In this document: positions 41,903 to 50,045 of the stretch, one piece after another
Position numbering within the stretch: the first letter of the stretch is position 1
Layout of the letters: each line of letters opens with the position of its first letter
Assembly (NCBI GenBank): GCA_934101185.1
Contig: CAKOQD010000001.1
Coordinates: 124,001-188,000, forward strand
Length of the DNA: 64,000 bases
Reading direction: 5' to 3'
Source of the DNA: an uncultured Bacilli bacterium
Lineage (GTDB): Bacteria > Bacillota_I > Bacilli_A > RF39 > UBA660
Position numbers and translations under genes: made by a program
Notes under the pieces: generated by a model
Told to the model about the DNA's origin: nothing
What the model saw: only the letters and a program-made list of their open reading frames with translations
Databases searched by the model: none

Positions 41903-41931
41903 ATTATATATATATATATATATATAGTCAA
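41903..41931 (-). promoter_or_regulatory. Promoter with an all-TA 17-bp spacer, candidate phase-variable switch
   Basis: TTGACT at 41926-41931 and a perfect TATAAT at 41903-41908 are 17 bp apart, the optimal distance. Every base of the spacer belongs to an uninterrupted TA dinucleotide tract. Slippage by one unit would give a 15- or 19-bp spacer and a poor promoter. Confidence 0.8.
41905..41926. repeat. (TA)11 dinucleotide microsatellite
   Basis: Eleven perfect TA units run without interruption, overlapping the edge of both promoter hexamers of the orphan gene. Confidence 0.95.
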
Positions 41932-42032
41932 GCACTTTTCCCTATCTGACAAACAAAGTGTAAACCATTGCTTAAAATATTAAATAACCTTTAAAAATAT
42001 GTTTGTTAGTGTGTTTGAAAATATTAAAGCAT

Positions 42033-42057
42033 AATAAAACCCTTGATATACAAGGGT
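42033..42057 (-). terminator. Terminator after tRNA-Ala
   Basis: A 7-bp stem ACCCTTG / CAAGGGT with a 5-base loop is followed by TTTATTATG. The stretch 41932-42032 to its left contains no gene or other clear element. Confidence 0.8.
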
Positions 42058-42069
42058 AACAAACTTAAA

Positions 42070-42146
42070 TGGTGGAGGATGTGGGATTCGAACCCATGAC
42101 CCCCTGCGTGCAAGGCAGGTGCTCTAGCCAACTGAGCTAATCCCCC
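42070..42146 (-). tRNA. trnA: tRNA-Ala (anticodon TGC)
   Basis: The acceptor is GGGGGAT / ATCCTCC (one G:U), the anticodon stem-loop CCTGC-CTTGCAC-GCAGG has anticodon TGC, the T-arm has GGTTCGAATCC, and CCA is encoded. It is a single tRNA unit with its own promoter and terminator. A perfect 7-bp hairpin (GTCCAAT / ATTGGAC, 42152-42167) lies in its short 5' leader. No copy of the tRNA 3' end is seen nearby, so no integration site is claimed. Confidence 0.96.
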
Positions 42147-42174
42147 GGCTAGTCCAATAAATTGGACACTTATA

Positions 42175-42202
42175 ATTATACTAGAAAATAAAACTTTGTC
42201 AA
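42175..42202 (-). promoter_or_regulatory. Promoter of tRNA-Ala
   Basis: Consensus TTGACA at 42197-42202 and TATAAT at 42175-42180 are separated by 16 bp, just after the khpA stop. Confidence 0.85.
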
Positions 42203-42205
42203 GTA

Positions 42206-42454
42206 CTAAATGCTATCAATGTTAATTTTTACAATTTTATTTTCTTTTATATAACTACTTGCTTGAACTAAAGTTCTAATAGAATTAATAACTTTACCAT
42301 TCTTACCAATAACTTTAGGCATATCCTCATTAGAAACAAGCACTTCTATTTGAATAACCTTAGGATCCTCAGTAGGAAACTCTCTAACTTGAGCAATATC
42401 CTTATCAGTAACAACAGCCATAACTAATTCTTCAGTTAATTTTACTAAATCCAT
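42206..42454 (-). CDS. khpA: KH-domain RNA-binding protein KhpA
   Basis: This 82-residue protein is a single KH domain with the GxxG loop read as GKNG in MPKVIGKNGKVINSIRTL. KhpA (YlqC) pairs with KhpB/Jag and affects cell elongation and small-RNA biology in Bacillota. It follows rpsP by two bases, the conserved rpsP-ylqC order. The rimM and trmD genes usually next are absent here. Confidence 0.93.
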   Translation of the reverse strand: MDLVKLTEELVMAVVTDKDIAQVREFPTEDPKVIQIEVLVSNEDMPKVIGKNGKVINSIRTLVQASSYIKENKIVKINIDSI

Positions 42455-42456
42455 AA

Positions 42457-42729
42457 CTATTTACTACTTCTTTCTTCATGAAATTTTTTCATAACACCAG
42501 CTTTACTAAGTAAATCTCTAGCAGTATCTGTTAAAATAGCACCATTTCTTAACCATTTTAAAGCAACTTCTTCATTTACCCTTATTTCAGCAGGTTCAAC
42601 AATAGGATTATAAAAACCAATTAATTCTAAATACTTTCCATCTCTTGGAGATCTAGAATCAGTAGCTACTATTCTATAACTTGGTCTTTTCTTTGAACCC
42701 ATTCTTGTTAATCTAATCTTTACAGCCAT
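42457..42729 (-). CDS. rpsP: 30S ribosomal protein S16
   Basis: S16 (90 residues) is an early-assembly small-subunit protein. MAVKIRLTRMGSKKRPSYRI and DGKYLELIGFYNP are diagnostic. ATG 42729 is the start, with GAAAGGAG upstream. The frame is open to 42801, but that part is the promoter and leader. Confidence 0.97.
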   Translation of the reverse strand: MAVKIRLTRMGSKKRPSYRIVATDSRSPRDGKYLELIGFYNPIVEPAEIRVNEEVALKWLRNGAILTDTARDLLSKAGVMKKFHEERSSK

Positions 42730-42756
42730 AATATTTCTCCTTTCAAAACTACTAGT

Positions 42757-42785
42757 ATTATACACAACAATTATATGCCTGTCAA
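42757..42785 (-). promoter_or_regulatory. Promoter of rpsP-khpA
   Basis: TTGACA at 42780-42785 and TATAAT at 42757-42762 are both perfect and separated by 17 bp. Confidence 0.92.
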
Positions 42786-42801
42786 CCTTTTTCGTTGACA
42801 A

Positions 42802-44628
42802 TTATAAATGTTTAGACAAAATATCACTCATTTGCTTCTTATCATCATTTAAAATGATACAATCTTTAAATCCATCTTTTATAAAATGATCTTTTATAAA
42901 TTCTTTTTCTTTATCTATTGCAATTATTACTGGTGTCTTAAACTTTGGCATTTGTTTTAATTTATTTAATATTTCATAAGCTGTTTCTTCTCCTAACTCA
43001 TCTTTTATTATTATCAAGTCATACTCTTCATTATGCTCTATCTTATCTACACAATCTTGTCCAAATAATGTTACTACTTTATCTATATCTCTTTCATCTA
43101 GTATCTTTTCTACTCTATCCAATTCATCATTATTATCCACTAAAAGTACTCTTAGTTTTCTTTTTGGATTACTATAATTATTTATATCTTTTAATATTAG
43201 TCCTGTACTATCATAGTTTATTTCTTGATTTATTACTAATGTTACTGTTGTACCTTTATTTTCTTTACTTGTTATATTTATATTTCCTCCGACTATTTTT
43301 AATAGTTTTTTTACTATAGGTATACTTAAATTAAGATTATTCTCTTCGATTATATTGTCTTTTAATTCTTCTTCTTTTGATAATAATTTATTTACCTTAA
43401 TTATGTCCATTCCTATTCCTGTATCTGTTATTGTAAATATAAATCTACACATATCATATCTTACTATTGCATCTATTTCTAAATCTATGTGACCATTATC
43501 GGTGTATTTTATTGAATTATTTATTACAGACATTATTATTTGTTTTAACTTAATCTTATCTCCATATACAGTTTCTGGATAACTAGTATTTTCTTTTATA
43601 GTAAACTTTATCTTACTATCTTTATTATTATTTTTTAAATTATTATTAGTGCTTAACTCTACATCTTTAAATAATCTTTTTATATTATAATTATCTTCTT
43701 TTATATTACTATTTTTTATATCCATACTACTTATATCAGTAATATTGTTTATTATAAAGTTTGCACATTTTGCATTATTATCTATTTGCTCAATTAATTC
43801 TTTTTCTATTTCTTTATTATTTTCATCCTTTAATAGATTTATATCTTTAGATATATCTTTAATAGGTTTTCTTAATTCTTGAGATATCTTAAATAAGAAA
43901 TTAGACTTTTCATTTACTGACCTTTCAGTTAGTTCTTTATTTCTTGTTAACAAGTCTATTATTTGTGTGTCAGGATTTTCTATCGTATGATACATTATAA
44001 ATATAACAAACGTTTCCATAACAGTCGTAAAAGTCAATCCCGGATTCTTTTGCTGTATAACTGTAGATATTACAGATAAAACTATAAACATTATAATCGG
44101 AGCATATTTCTTTTGAAAAATTCTTTTTATATTAACAATTATTAAAATACTCCAGAAAATTATAAACACTGTAGCAATAAAATATATTATATTTATACCT
44201 ATTCCTGTTGAATATATATAACCATTAATATTATGAAACTCTATTGGAAACAATAAAACTATAATTATTATAAAAACAAACGATACATAACTTATTTTAG
44301 ATATTTTATTATAAAAAACATTTATTTCATCTTGTTTATAATGATTAACTTTATAAAACAAATATATCGTATAAAGATTAAAAAGTGCAATAAATATTAA
44401 CAAATACGTTAAATACAATCTATTAAGTAACTGTGGTAAAAAAGATAAATTATTAGATACTGTAAAATAGCATAATAATTCTAATATTAATCCAATTAAA
44501 TTTAATGTAATCATTTTATAGAACAATTTTGTATCTATTGTTTGCACATATTTTTTTCTATAACTCGATATATTAATAAACATACTATAAAAAATACTTA
44601 ATATTATAAAAGATATAGCAACATTCAT
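42802..44628 (-). CDS. Membrane hybrid histidine-kinase homologue, catalytic sites degenerate
   Basis: This 608-residue protein has seven or so N-terminal membrane helices (1-215), a dimerisation/phospho-acceptor helix pair (about 235-290), a HATPase_c domain (about 350-470) and a C-terminal receiver-like domain (490-608). The ATP site looks usable: N-box INNSIKYTDNG and G-box DTGIGMD. The phospho-acceptor His is replaced: the H-box reads ISQELRKPI, with Gln250 where ISHELRTP is usual. In the receiver the Asp position holds Lys (YDLIIIKDELG), and Thr and Lys switch residues are also missing. It is likely a sensor/scaffold rather than a kinase, or works in trans. The coding strand is A-rich and Lys/Asn/Ile-rich, unlike the neighbours. 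ATG 44628 follows GGGTGAT. Confidence 0.85.
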   Translation of the reverse strand: MNVAISFIILSIFYSMFINISSYRKKYVQTIDTKLFYKMITLNLIGLILELLCYFTVSNNLSFLPQLLNRLYLTYLLIFIALFNLYTIYLFYKVNHYKQDEINVFYNKISKISYVSFVFIIIIVLLFPIEFHNINGYIYSTGIGINIIYFIATVFIIFWSILIIVNIKRIFQKKYAPIIMFIVLSVISTVIQQKNPGLTFTTVMETFVIFIMYHTIENPDTQIIDLLTRNKELTERSVNEKSNFLFKISQELRKPIKDISKDINLLKDENNKEIEKELIEQIDNNAKCANFIINNITDISSMDIKNSNIKEDNYNIKRLFKDVELSTNNNLKNNNKDSKIKFTIKENTSYPETVYGDKIKLKQIIMSVINNSIKYTDNGHIDLEIDAIVRYDMCRFIFTITDTGIGMDIIKVNKLLSKEEELKDNIIEENNLNLSIPIVKKLLKIVGGNINITSKENKGTTVTLVINQEINYDSTGLILKDINNYSNPKRKLRVLLVDNNDELDRVEKILDERDIDKVVTLFGQDCVDKIEHNEEYDLIIIKDELGEETAYEILNKLKQMPKFKTPVIIAIDKEKEFIKDHFIKDGFKDCIILNDDKKQMSDILSKHL

Positions 44629-44661
44629 ATCAATCACCCACTATAAAAATTATATAACAAA

Positions 44662-44700
44662 AAAGAAGAAAAAAAAAGAAGTTTTTAATTATAACTTCTT
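44662..44700 (-). terminator. Terminator after the acyl-CoA ligase-like gene
   Basis: An 8-bp stem AAGAAGTT / AACTTCTT with a 9-base AT loop is followed by nine T on the minus strand. The stop codon lies in the loop. Confidence 0.87.
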
Positions 44701-46494
44701 GATTTTAACACTATTTCTTTGATTTTTTCTTGCAACGGCATCTTTTTCTAATTTTAAAATATCCGTTTTTCCTATTTTTGTCTGTGGCAACTTATCTACA
44801 AAATATATTTCAACTGGTCTTGAATAAGCACTTATCTTTTGACATTGTTTATTAATTCTTTCACGCATCTCATCATCTTCAGTTAAACTAGACACAACAT
44901 ACGCAACAGGTACACTAGACTTCTCATCATCTGGTATTCCTACGACTGCAACATCTTCAACTCCTTCAGTTTCCATTATACAATCTTCAATTACATCTGG
45001 AAAGAATTTTATCGGAGCACCATTATCACCAATAGTCAAATGTATTCTTTTCATTCTTCCTAAATGATGCAATCCATCATAATCATCTATTTTTCCATAA
45101 TCACCAGTATGAATCCATCTTATTCCATCACTATGTACTCTAAATATTTCATCAGTTGCTTCCTTATTATTTAAATAACCCTTAGAAAGCGTAGGACTAG
45201 TAAGACATATTTCTCCCTCTTCACCACGATTAAGCTCTTCATCACTTCTTATAATATTTCCCTTTTTATCAAAATCAACCTTTACAATCTTAATATTGCT
45301 ATTGACAAGAGGAATTGTTCTATATTGTCCATTCCCAACATAATGTTCATAAGCTGCACTAGATATTAATTCATTCATTCCATATCCATTCTTTATTACT
45401 GTATCAGCACCATGATTTACTAACCATTCATTAAACTGCTTTATCTCTTCAGGAGTCATAGCCTCTCCACCATAACATATTTCTTTTAAATTAGATAATT
45501 TAATATTATCAAATCTTTTATCCTTCATCATACCTTTAAAATACGGGGCAATTGCCATAAAAGTCGAAGGATTATGCTTTTTAAATAAAGGATAAACATC
45601 CATAGGATTAAATGTAGGATGAAGCACTAAGTTTACACCCATACGAAGTGGCATATGCATATTATTACATAAACCAAACCCAATATTCATAGGTAATACT
45701 GTTACAATATTATCTCCTCTTTTAATAGTATCAATTGTACTCTCATATTGATGAACCATTGCATTAAAATTGTTATTCGTAGCAAGAACAGCCTTAGGAA
45801 AACCAGTAGTTCCCCCAGTATGAAGTATAACTGCTGTATCATCAAAATTATAATCTGCACTTGATACATCACCTAAATACTCTTTAGCATACGTAAGCAA
45901 TGCTTTATCAAAATAAATTGGATTATTAGGATCCTGCAAACTCTTCTTTATCTTATTAACATTTCCCTTCATAAAATCACTAACACTTTTCATAACCTTC
46001 AAATTCTTAGGTAAATAAGTCTTCGGAGACACTAATATTGTATTCTTAATATTTGCTTTTTTTAACACATCTCTAAACTTACCATAACTCTCATCAAAAA
46101 TAATAACATTCTTAACTGGAGCCTCACTAAGATAATAAGCAAATTCTTCTGATGAAGCCATTGGTGTAATCATATTTGGTATAGCACCAATACTATTTAA
46201 AGCATAAAATGACACCAATCCATCAATAAAATTAGGTGAACTAATCGGAACAAACTCACCCTTTTCTATTCCCATTGCTTTAAATGCTCTTACTGCAGTA
46301 TCTATAAGCTCAAAAAACTCTTTATAAGTTAAAGTATTTCCATAATAAGTAACAGCAGTCTCATTTATATGATCTCCTAAATTATTTTCTTTCATATAAT
46401 CAATTATTTTCATATCTTTTACAACACTATTTATTGCTTCTTTATTATAGTATTTTAAAAATCTTTTTTCCTGTGACGGTTTTACGCTTTGCAT
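44689..46494 (-). CDS. AMP-forming acyl-CoA synthetase-like enzyme
   Basis: This 601-residue ANL-superfamily enzyme activates a carboxylate as an acyl-adenylate, probably a fatty acid for CoA ligation. The motifs are complete: P-loop ILHTGGTTGFPKAV (223-236), A5 NGYGMNE, A7 WIHTGDYGKIDDYDG with GRMKR, and the C-terminal Lys in LPQTKIGKTDIL. Substrate specificity is not readable. It is a single-gene unit under a strong promoter overlapped by a 28-bp palindrome, so a dedicated repressor is likely. No regulator gene is adjacent. Confidence 0.88.
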   Translation of the reverse strand: MQSVKPSQEKRFLKYYNKEAINSVVKDMKIIDYMKENNLGDHINETAVTYYGNTLTYKEFFELIDTAVRAFKAMGIEKGEFVPISSPNFIDGLVSFYALNSIGAIPNMITPMASSEEFAYYLSEAPVKNVIIFDESYGKFRDVLKKANIKNTILVSPKTYLPKNLKVMKSVSDFMKGNVNKIKKSLQDPNNPIYFDKALLTYAKEYLGDVSSADYNFDDTAVILHTGGTTGFPKAVLATNNNFNAMVHQYESTIDTIKRGDNIVTVLPMNIGFGLCNNMHMPLRMGVNLVLHPTFNPMDVYPLFKKHNPSTFMAIAPYFKGMMKDKRFDNIKLSNLKEICYGGEAMTPEEIKQFNEWLVNHGADTVIKNGYGMNELISSAAYEHYVGNGQYRTIPLVNSNIKIVKVDFDKKGNIIRSDEELNRGEEGEICLTSPTLSKGYLNNKEATDEIFRVHSDGIRWIHTGDYGKIDDYDGLHHLGRMKRIHLTIGDNGAPIKFFPDVIEDCIMETEGVEDVAVVGIPDDEKSSVPVAYVVSSLTEDDEMRERINKQCQKISAYSRPVEIYFVDKLPQTKIGKTDILKLEKDAVARKNQRNSVKIKKL

Positions 46495-46514
46495 GATTTC
46501 ATCCCCTCAAAACA

Positions 46515-46542
46515 AAATTATGGCATAATTATACCATAATTT
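46515..46542. promoter_or_regulatory. 28-bp near-perfect palindromic operator over the acyl-CoA ligase promoter
   Basis: Arms AAATTATGG and CCATAATTT flank an inner palindromic ATAATTAT; only one base pair breaks full symmetry. It covers the -10 box and the start-site side. It lacks a T-run, so it is not a terminator. Size and position suit a dimeric repressor such as a TetR-family protein; the regulator is unknown. Confidence 0.7.
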
Positions 46543-46556
46543 AACTTTTTTGTAAA
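46528..46556 (-). promoter_or_regulatory. Promoter of the acyl-CoA ligase-like gene
   Basis: TTTACA at 46551-46556 and TATAAT at 46528-46533 are separated by 17 bp. Confidence 0.88.
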
Positions 46557-46561
46557 GATTT

Positions 46562-47260
46562 TTAACTAACTACCTTAGTACCAACCTTGCCATCTATAAC
46601 ATCATTTAGATTATTAATATCCGAAGAATTATATATATACATAGGAATTTTATGCTTAACAAGAGCAGCAAGAGCTTCAATATCAAGTATCATCAAAGAA
46701 GAAGCACCCTGTTTAATAGACAAATCAAAAAGTTCCTGATGAGTCAAAATATCAAACTTCTTAGCATCAAATTTCTTAGGATCCTTATCATAAACTCCAT
46801 CAACATTCTTAGCCATTAATATAAAATCCGCATCATAAGAAATAGCCTTAGAAACAGTAGTCATATCAGTAGATAAATTAGCAACACCAAGACCTCCCCC
46901 GAAAACTACAACATATCCATTTGATAAATCATCTAAAACAGAAGACACATTCTCCCTTAAAACCATACCAGACACATCAAAAGAACCATAACAACGAGAT
47001 TTAATACCACACTCATTAAGATAAGAACTAATCGCCATACCATTCATAACAGTAGCAAGCATTCCTATATTATCAGAAACAACTTTATTAATATTAAGAT
47101 CATTTCTACCTCTCCAGAAATTACCTCCACCAACAACTAAAATAACTTCATTATCTAAAGATAACTCCTTAACTTGAGTAAGAACCCTATCAAGCATTAA
47201 AGAATCAATACAACCATTTCCACTCAAAGACTCCCCACTAATTTTTAAAACAACTCTCAT
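46562..47260 (-). CDS. pyrH: UMP kinase
   Basis: PyrH phosphorylates UMP to UDP as a hexamer of the amino-acid-kinase fold. The blocks LKISGESL, VVGGGNFWRGR, NGMAISSYL, VFGGGLGV and NVDGVYDKDPKK are present. The length of 232 is normal. It is last in a flippase/ATP-grasp/pyrH unit, ten bases after the ATP-grasp gene, not in the usual rpsB-tsf-pyrH-frr context. No terminator is visible before the next gene. Confidence 0.97.
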   Translation of the reverse strand: MRVVLKISGESLSGNGCIDSLMLDRVLTQVKELSLDNEVILVVGGGNFWRGRNDLNINKVVSDNIGMLATVMNGMAISSYLNECGIKSRCYGSFDVSGMVLRENVSSVLDDLSNGYVVVFGGGLGVANLSTDMTTVSKAISYDADFILMAKNVDGVYDKDPKKFDAKKFDILTHQELFDLSIKQGASSLMILDIEALAALVKHKIPMYIYNSSDINNLNDVIDGKVGTKVVS

Positions 47261-47270
47261 ACTTACACTC

Positions 47271-48293
47271 CTACAACTTAATATTATTTATTTCATCACC
47301 AATAACATCTTTAATCTGTTTCAAATGTCCTGGATTATCTTTATTAAGTAAATAATTTTGAATAAGACCATAACTAGGAAACTCATTTCCCTCAATAATA
47401 CAAGGTCCATCATTAGTAATTGCAACATCCCATCCAACATATCTAACCTCAGGAACTAATAACGCTGCTTCCTTAACCATTGAATATGCTTCCTTAACAA
47501 ATGGTATCTTATCTATACTATTAAAATCAAACCCAGTAAGAGGATGCTTATCATAAACAACACCATCATCATCAATAAACTTACAAAGAACTTTACCATC
47601 CTCACTAAGTCTCATATAAGAATCCCTACACTGAATCGCTGGATTAAGATCCAAACTAATCCTAAAAGAATTAGCAAGAACATGAGCAACACCATCTTTA
47701 TACAAAGTAATAATTCTAAAAGTATTAACAGCATTAGGATTAATCTCATTAACATAATCATGTTGCTTTATCTCTTCCTCAAGCAAATATTGACCATTCT
47801 TAATTGCATTAGCTCTAAAAGACTCAACATCATCAATCTCACTAACAACAACTTTAAGAATATTTTGTCCCCCAAAAGAAGTCGTAGGCTTTAAAAACAC
47901 ATTCTTTTTTTCCTTTAAAAAAGCCTTAATATCTGAAACATCAGACCTTCTAATATCAAGATAATCACGTCCTAAATATTTACTATATATTTGATTAAAA
48001 ACTAACTTATCATTCATAACAACTCTATAAGGTCTAGGATTAAGATAACCAATTACATTAATAAAATTCTTCGAAGTAACAAAATCCTTCTTCTTTTCAT
48101 TAGTAAGATTAATATAGTCCCCCTTAAAATAATCAGTATATCCTATCTTATACTTAAGAAAATTCCTTATCATATCAAACTTAACATAAGAAACCGACTT
48201 ATTATTCTCCTTTGCAATATAACTAGCAAGAAGATTAAGCCTATCAAAATTAATCTCTTTAAACTTATTAACAAATATTTTAAATGTTCCCAT
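47271..48293 (-). CDS. ATP-grasp protein, sugar-transfer-associated type
   Basis: This 340-residue ATP-grasp fold enzyme is similar to the sugar-transfer-associated ATP-grasp family (ATPgrasp_ST). Visible elements are VFLKPTTSFGGQNILKV (ATP-binding loop), YLLEEEI, NAVNTFRIITL and the metal-binding end YVGWDVAITNDGPCIIEGNEFP. The family often lies in polysaccharide loci and is expected to form amide or ester links using ATP; the actual substrate is unknown. Placement directly after a MurJ-like flippase (one-base TAATG overlap) suggests cell-envelope glycan work. Confidence 0.8.
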   Translation of the reverse strand: MGTFKIFVNKFKEINFDRLNLLASYIAKENNKSVSYVKFDMIRNFLKYKIGYTDYFKGDYINLTNEKKKDFVTSKNFINVIGYLNPRPYRVVMNDKLVFNQIYSKYLGRDYLDIRRSDVSDIKAFLKEKKNVFLKPTTSFGGQNILKVVVSEIDDVESFRANAIKNGQYLLEEEIKQHDYVNEINPNAVNTFRIITLYKDGVAHVLANSFRISLDLNPAIQCRDSYMRLSEDGKVLCKFIDDDGVVYDKHPLTGFDFNSIDKIPFVKEAYSMVKEAALLVPEVRYVGWDVAITNDGPCIIEGNEFPSYGLIQNYLLNKDNPGHLKQIKDVIGDEINNIKL

Positions 48294-49915
48294 TATTTCA
48301 CTCTCCTTTTAAACCTATTAGGTAATAAATCATTCAATATATCATAAAAAGTTCCCTGCTTTATAGTAACTCCAAAATAAACAAGAAGCCCCACTCCAAA
48401 ATAAAGACAAGCATATAAAACAGACATCAATCTACTATTCAAACTATCAGGTATAAAACACTTAAATAACATCGATACCAAAATAAGAATAGCAAAAGGT
48501 ATTAAAAGCTTTAAAACAGTTACATAAATACCTTTAAAAGATAAATCTTCTTCTTTCTTTAAATAATATAAAGTAACAAAACAAATAGTCATAAATCCAA
48601 TTATACTAGATACCATTGCCCCATAAACAGGATATATTCCAAGTTTATAGAAAAGTATCATAAAAGGTGCATCAAGTATTGCATTTAATAAAACCCCAAT
48701 TATAACACTCTTATATAAAACCCTAAACTTATTCATAGCCTGTAAACTAGAACTACATACATTCTCTAAAGAAGCTGCCACCGCTACAAAAATAAACAAC
48801 TTCATAGTAAGAGGACCATAATAACTTTGTCCATAAAACACATTCCAAACTGTACCAGAAAATATACTAATAAGTATAGCAAGAGGCATTCCAATATAAA
48901 TAACAATTAAAATTGCTTTATTAAATGTATCATTAAGACTCATCTTATCCTTACTAACAAAATGTCTTACTAAATTAGGTATTAAACTAATCGCAATACC
49001 AGTAGCAATCGAAGTAATAATCATCTGAAGCTTCTCACCCCAAGTTGAATAAGTACTAATAATAGTCTCAACAACATCCTGTGAATAACCAACTATATTA
49101 TATAAAACACGATTTATAATAATCACATCAACAAAAGTATAAACACTATATAAAAGACTTATAACTATATATGGAAAAGCATAACTAATTATCTTTTTAA
49201 TAATATCTTTATCAGAAACATCATCCCTTTTAGAATCATTAACAAACAAACTATCATGTTCCTTTTTCAAATAATGCTTTATATAAACCCTTGAACCAAT
49301 CGCACCAACAAAAGCACCAAATACTGCAACCGTAATCGCTGTAACTTCACTAAGTTTTAATAAATATATAACAACATAACTACCAAGAACCACTACCAAA
49401 ACACGTACTAACTGTTCAATAACCTGACTCCATGAAGTAACAGAAATATACCTGTGTCCTTGTAAATAACCACGAGCAACAGAAAGATATGGAACAGTAA
49501 GTATTGCAAACGATATAGAACGAATAACTAAACTAACATCAGAAACAGTATTACCACCAACAGCATCACCAATAATAAACTTAGCAATAACCGGAGCAAA
49601 AATCATCAATAACAAAAATATCACTACAGATAAATAATTAATAAACTTAATTGATATATAAAACATCCTTGTCTTAGCCTCTTTCATATCAAGAGTTTCA
49701 TACTCACTAGTAAGCTTACTTATAGCCGTAGGAATTCCCGCCGTAGAAATAGATAAAAATATTGCATAAATAATATAAGCATAACTATAAAGAGCTCCCG
49801 CTTGTTCTCCAATAATTGCGTAAAAAGGAATTACGTATAAAAGACCCAAAATCTTAGATAAAAAAATACAAAACGTTGCAATAAAAGCTCCTTTTTCAAA
49901 CGATAATTTCTTCAT
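48293..49915 (-). CDS. MATE/MOP-fold lipid II or oligosaccharide flippase (YtgP/SpoVB/MurJ type)
   Basis: This 540-residue membrane protein has about 14 helices and belongs to the polysaccharide transporter branch that includes MurJ (YtgP) and SpoVB. Typical blocks are the N-terminal FLSKILGLLYVIPFYAIIG, the charged SARGYLQGHRYISVTSWSQVIEQLVRV and IPNLVRHF. It should flip lipid-linked cell-wall precursors. Which paralogue it is, housekeeping MurJ or sporulation SpoVB, cannot be told. A TATACT -10 element lies about 20 bp upstream of its ribosome site with a weak -35. Confidence 0.88.
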   Translation of the reverse strand: MKKLSFEKGAFIATFCIFLSKILGLLYVIPFYAIIGEQAGALYSYAYIIYAIFLSISTAGIPTAISKLTSEYETLDMKEAKTRMFYISIKFINYLSVVIFLLLMIFAPVIAKFIIGDAVGGNTVSDVSLVIRSISFAILTVPYLSVARGYLQGHRYISVTSWSQVIEQLVRVLVVVLGSYVVIYLLKLSEVTAITVAVFGAFVGAIGSRVYIKHYLKKEHDSLFVNDSKRDDVSDKDIIKKIISYAFPYIVISLLYSVYTFVDVIIINRVLYNIVGYSQDVVETIISTYSTWGEKLQMIITSIATGIAISLIPNLVRHFVSKDKMSLNDTFNKAILIVIYIGMPLAILISIFSGTVWNVFYGQSYYGPLTMKLFIFVAVAASLENVCSSSLQAMNKFRVLYKSVIIGVLLNAILDAPFMILFYKLGIYPVYGAMVSSIIGFMTICFVTLYYLKKEEDLSFKGIYVTVLKLLIPFAILILVSMLFKCFIPDSLNSRLMSVLYACLYFGVGLLVYFGVTIKQGTFYDILNDLLPNRFKRRVK

Positions 49916-50004
49916 AAATCTCTCCCATTTAATTTCTATAAACTAGTATACCACTTATAATTAATATTTAAAAGTTTATAAATAAAAATAGACACATTTA
50001 ATGT

Positions 50005-50038
50005 AAAACAAAAAGTTATTAACAAAACTGTTAATAAC
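50005..50038 (-). terminator. Terminator after the murT-gatD unit
   Basis: A 10-bp stem GTTATTAACA / TGTTAATAAC with a 4-base loop is followed by TTTTTGTTTT. Confidence 0.9.
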
Positions 50039-50045
50039 CAATACC

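Noticed and set aside
42070..42146. tRNA-Ala as attachment site for an integrated element carrying the orphan gene
   Set aside because: No duplicate of the tRNA 3' end and no integrase were seen in the window, so an att site is not supported.
42945..43319. Leu-rich plus-strand frame of 124 codons
   Set aside because: It is the reverse complement of the Lys/Asn-rich histidine-kinase homologue; its composition is an artefact of that, and it has no ribosome site.
46515..46542. The palindrome read as a terminator for the acyl-CoA ligase region
   Set aside because: It lies upstream of the gene, overlaps the -10 box and is not followed by a T-run.
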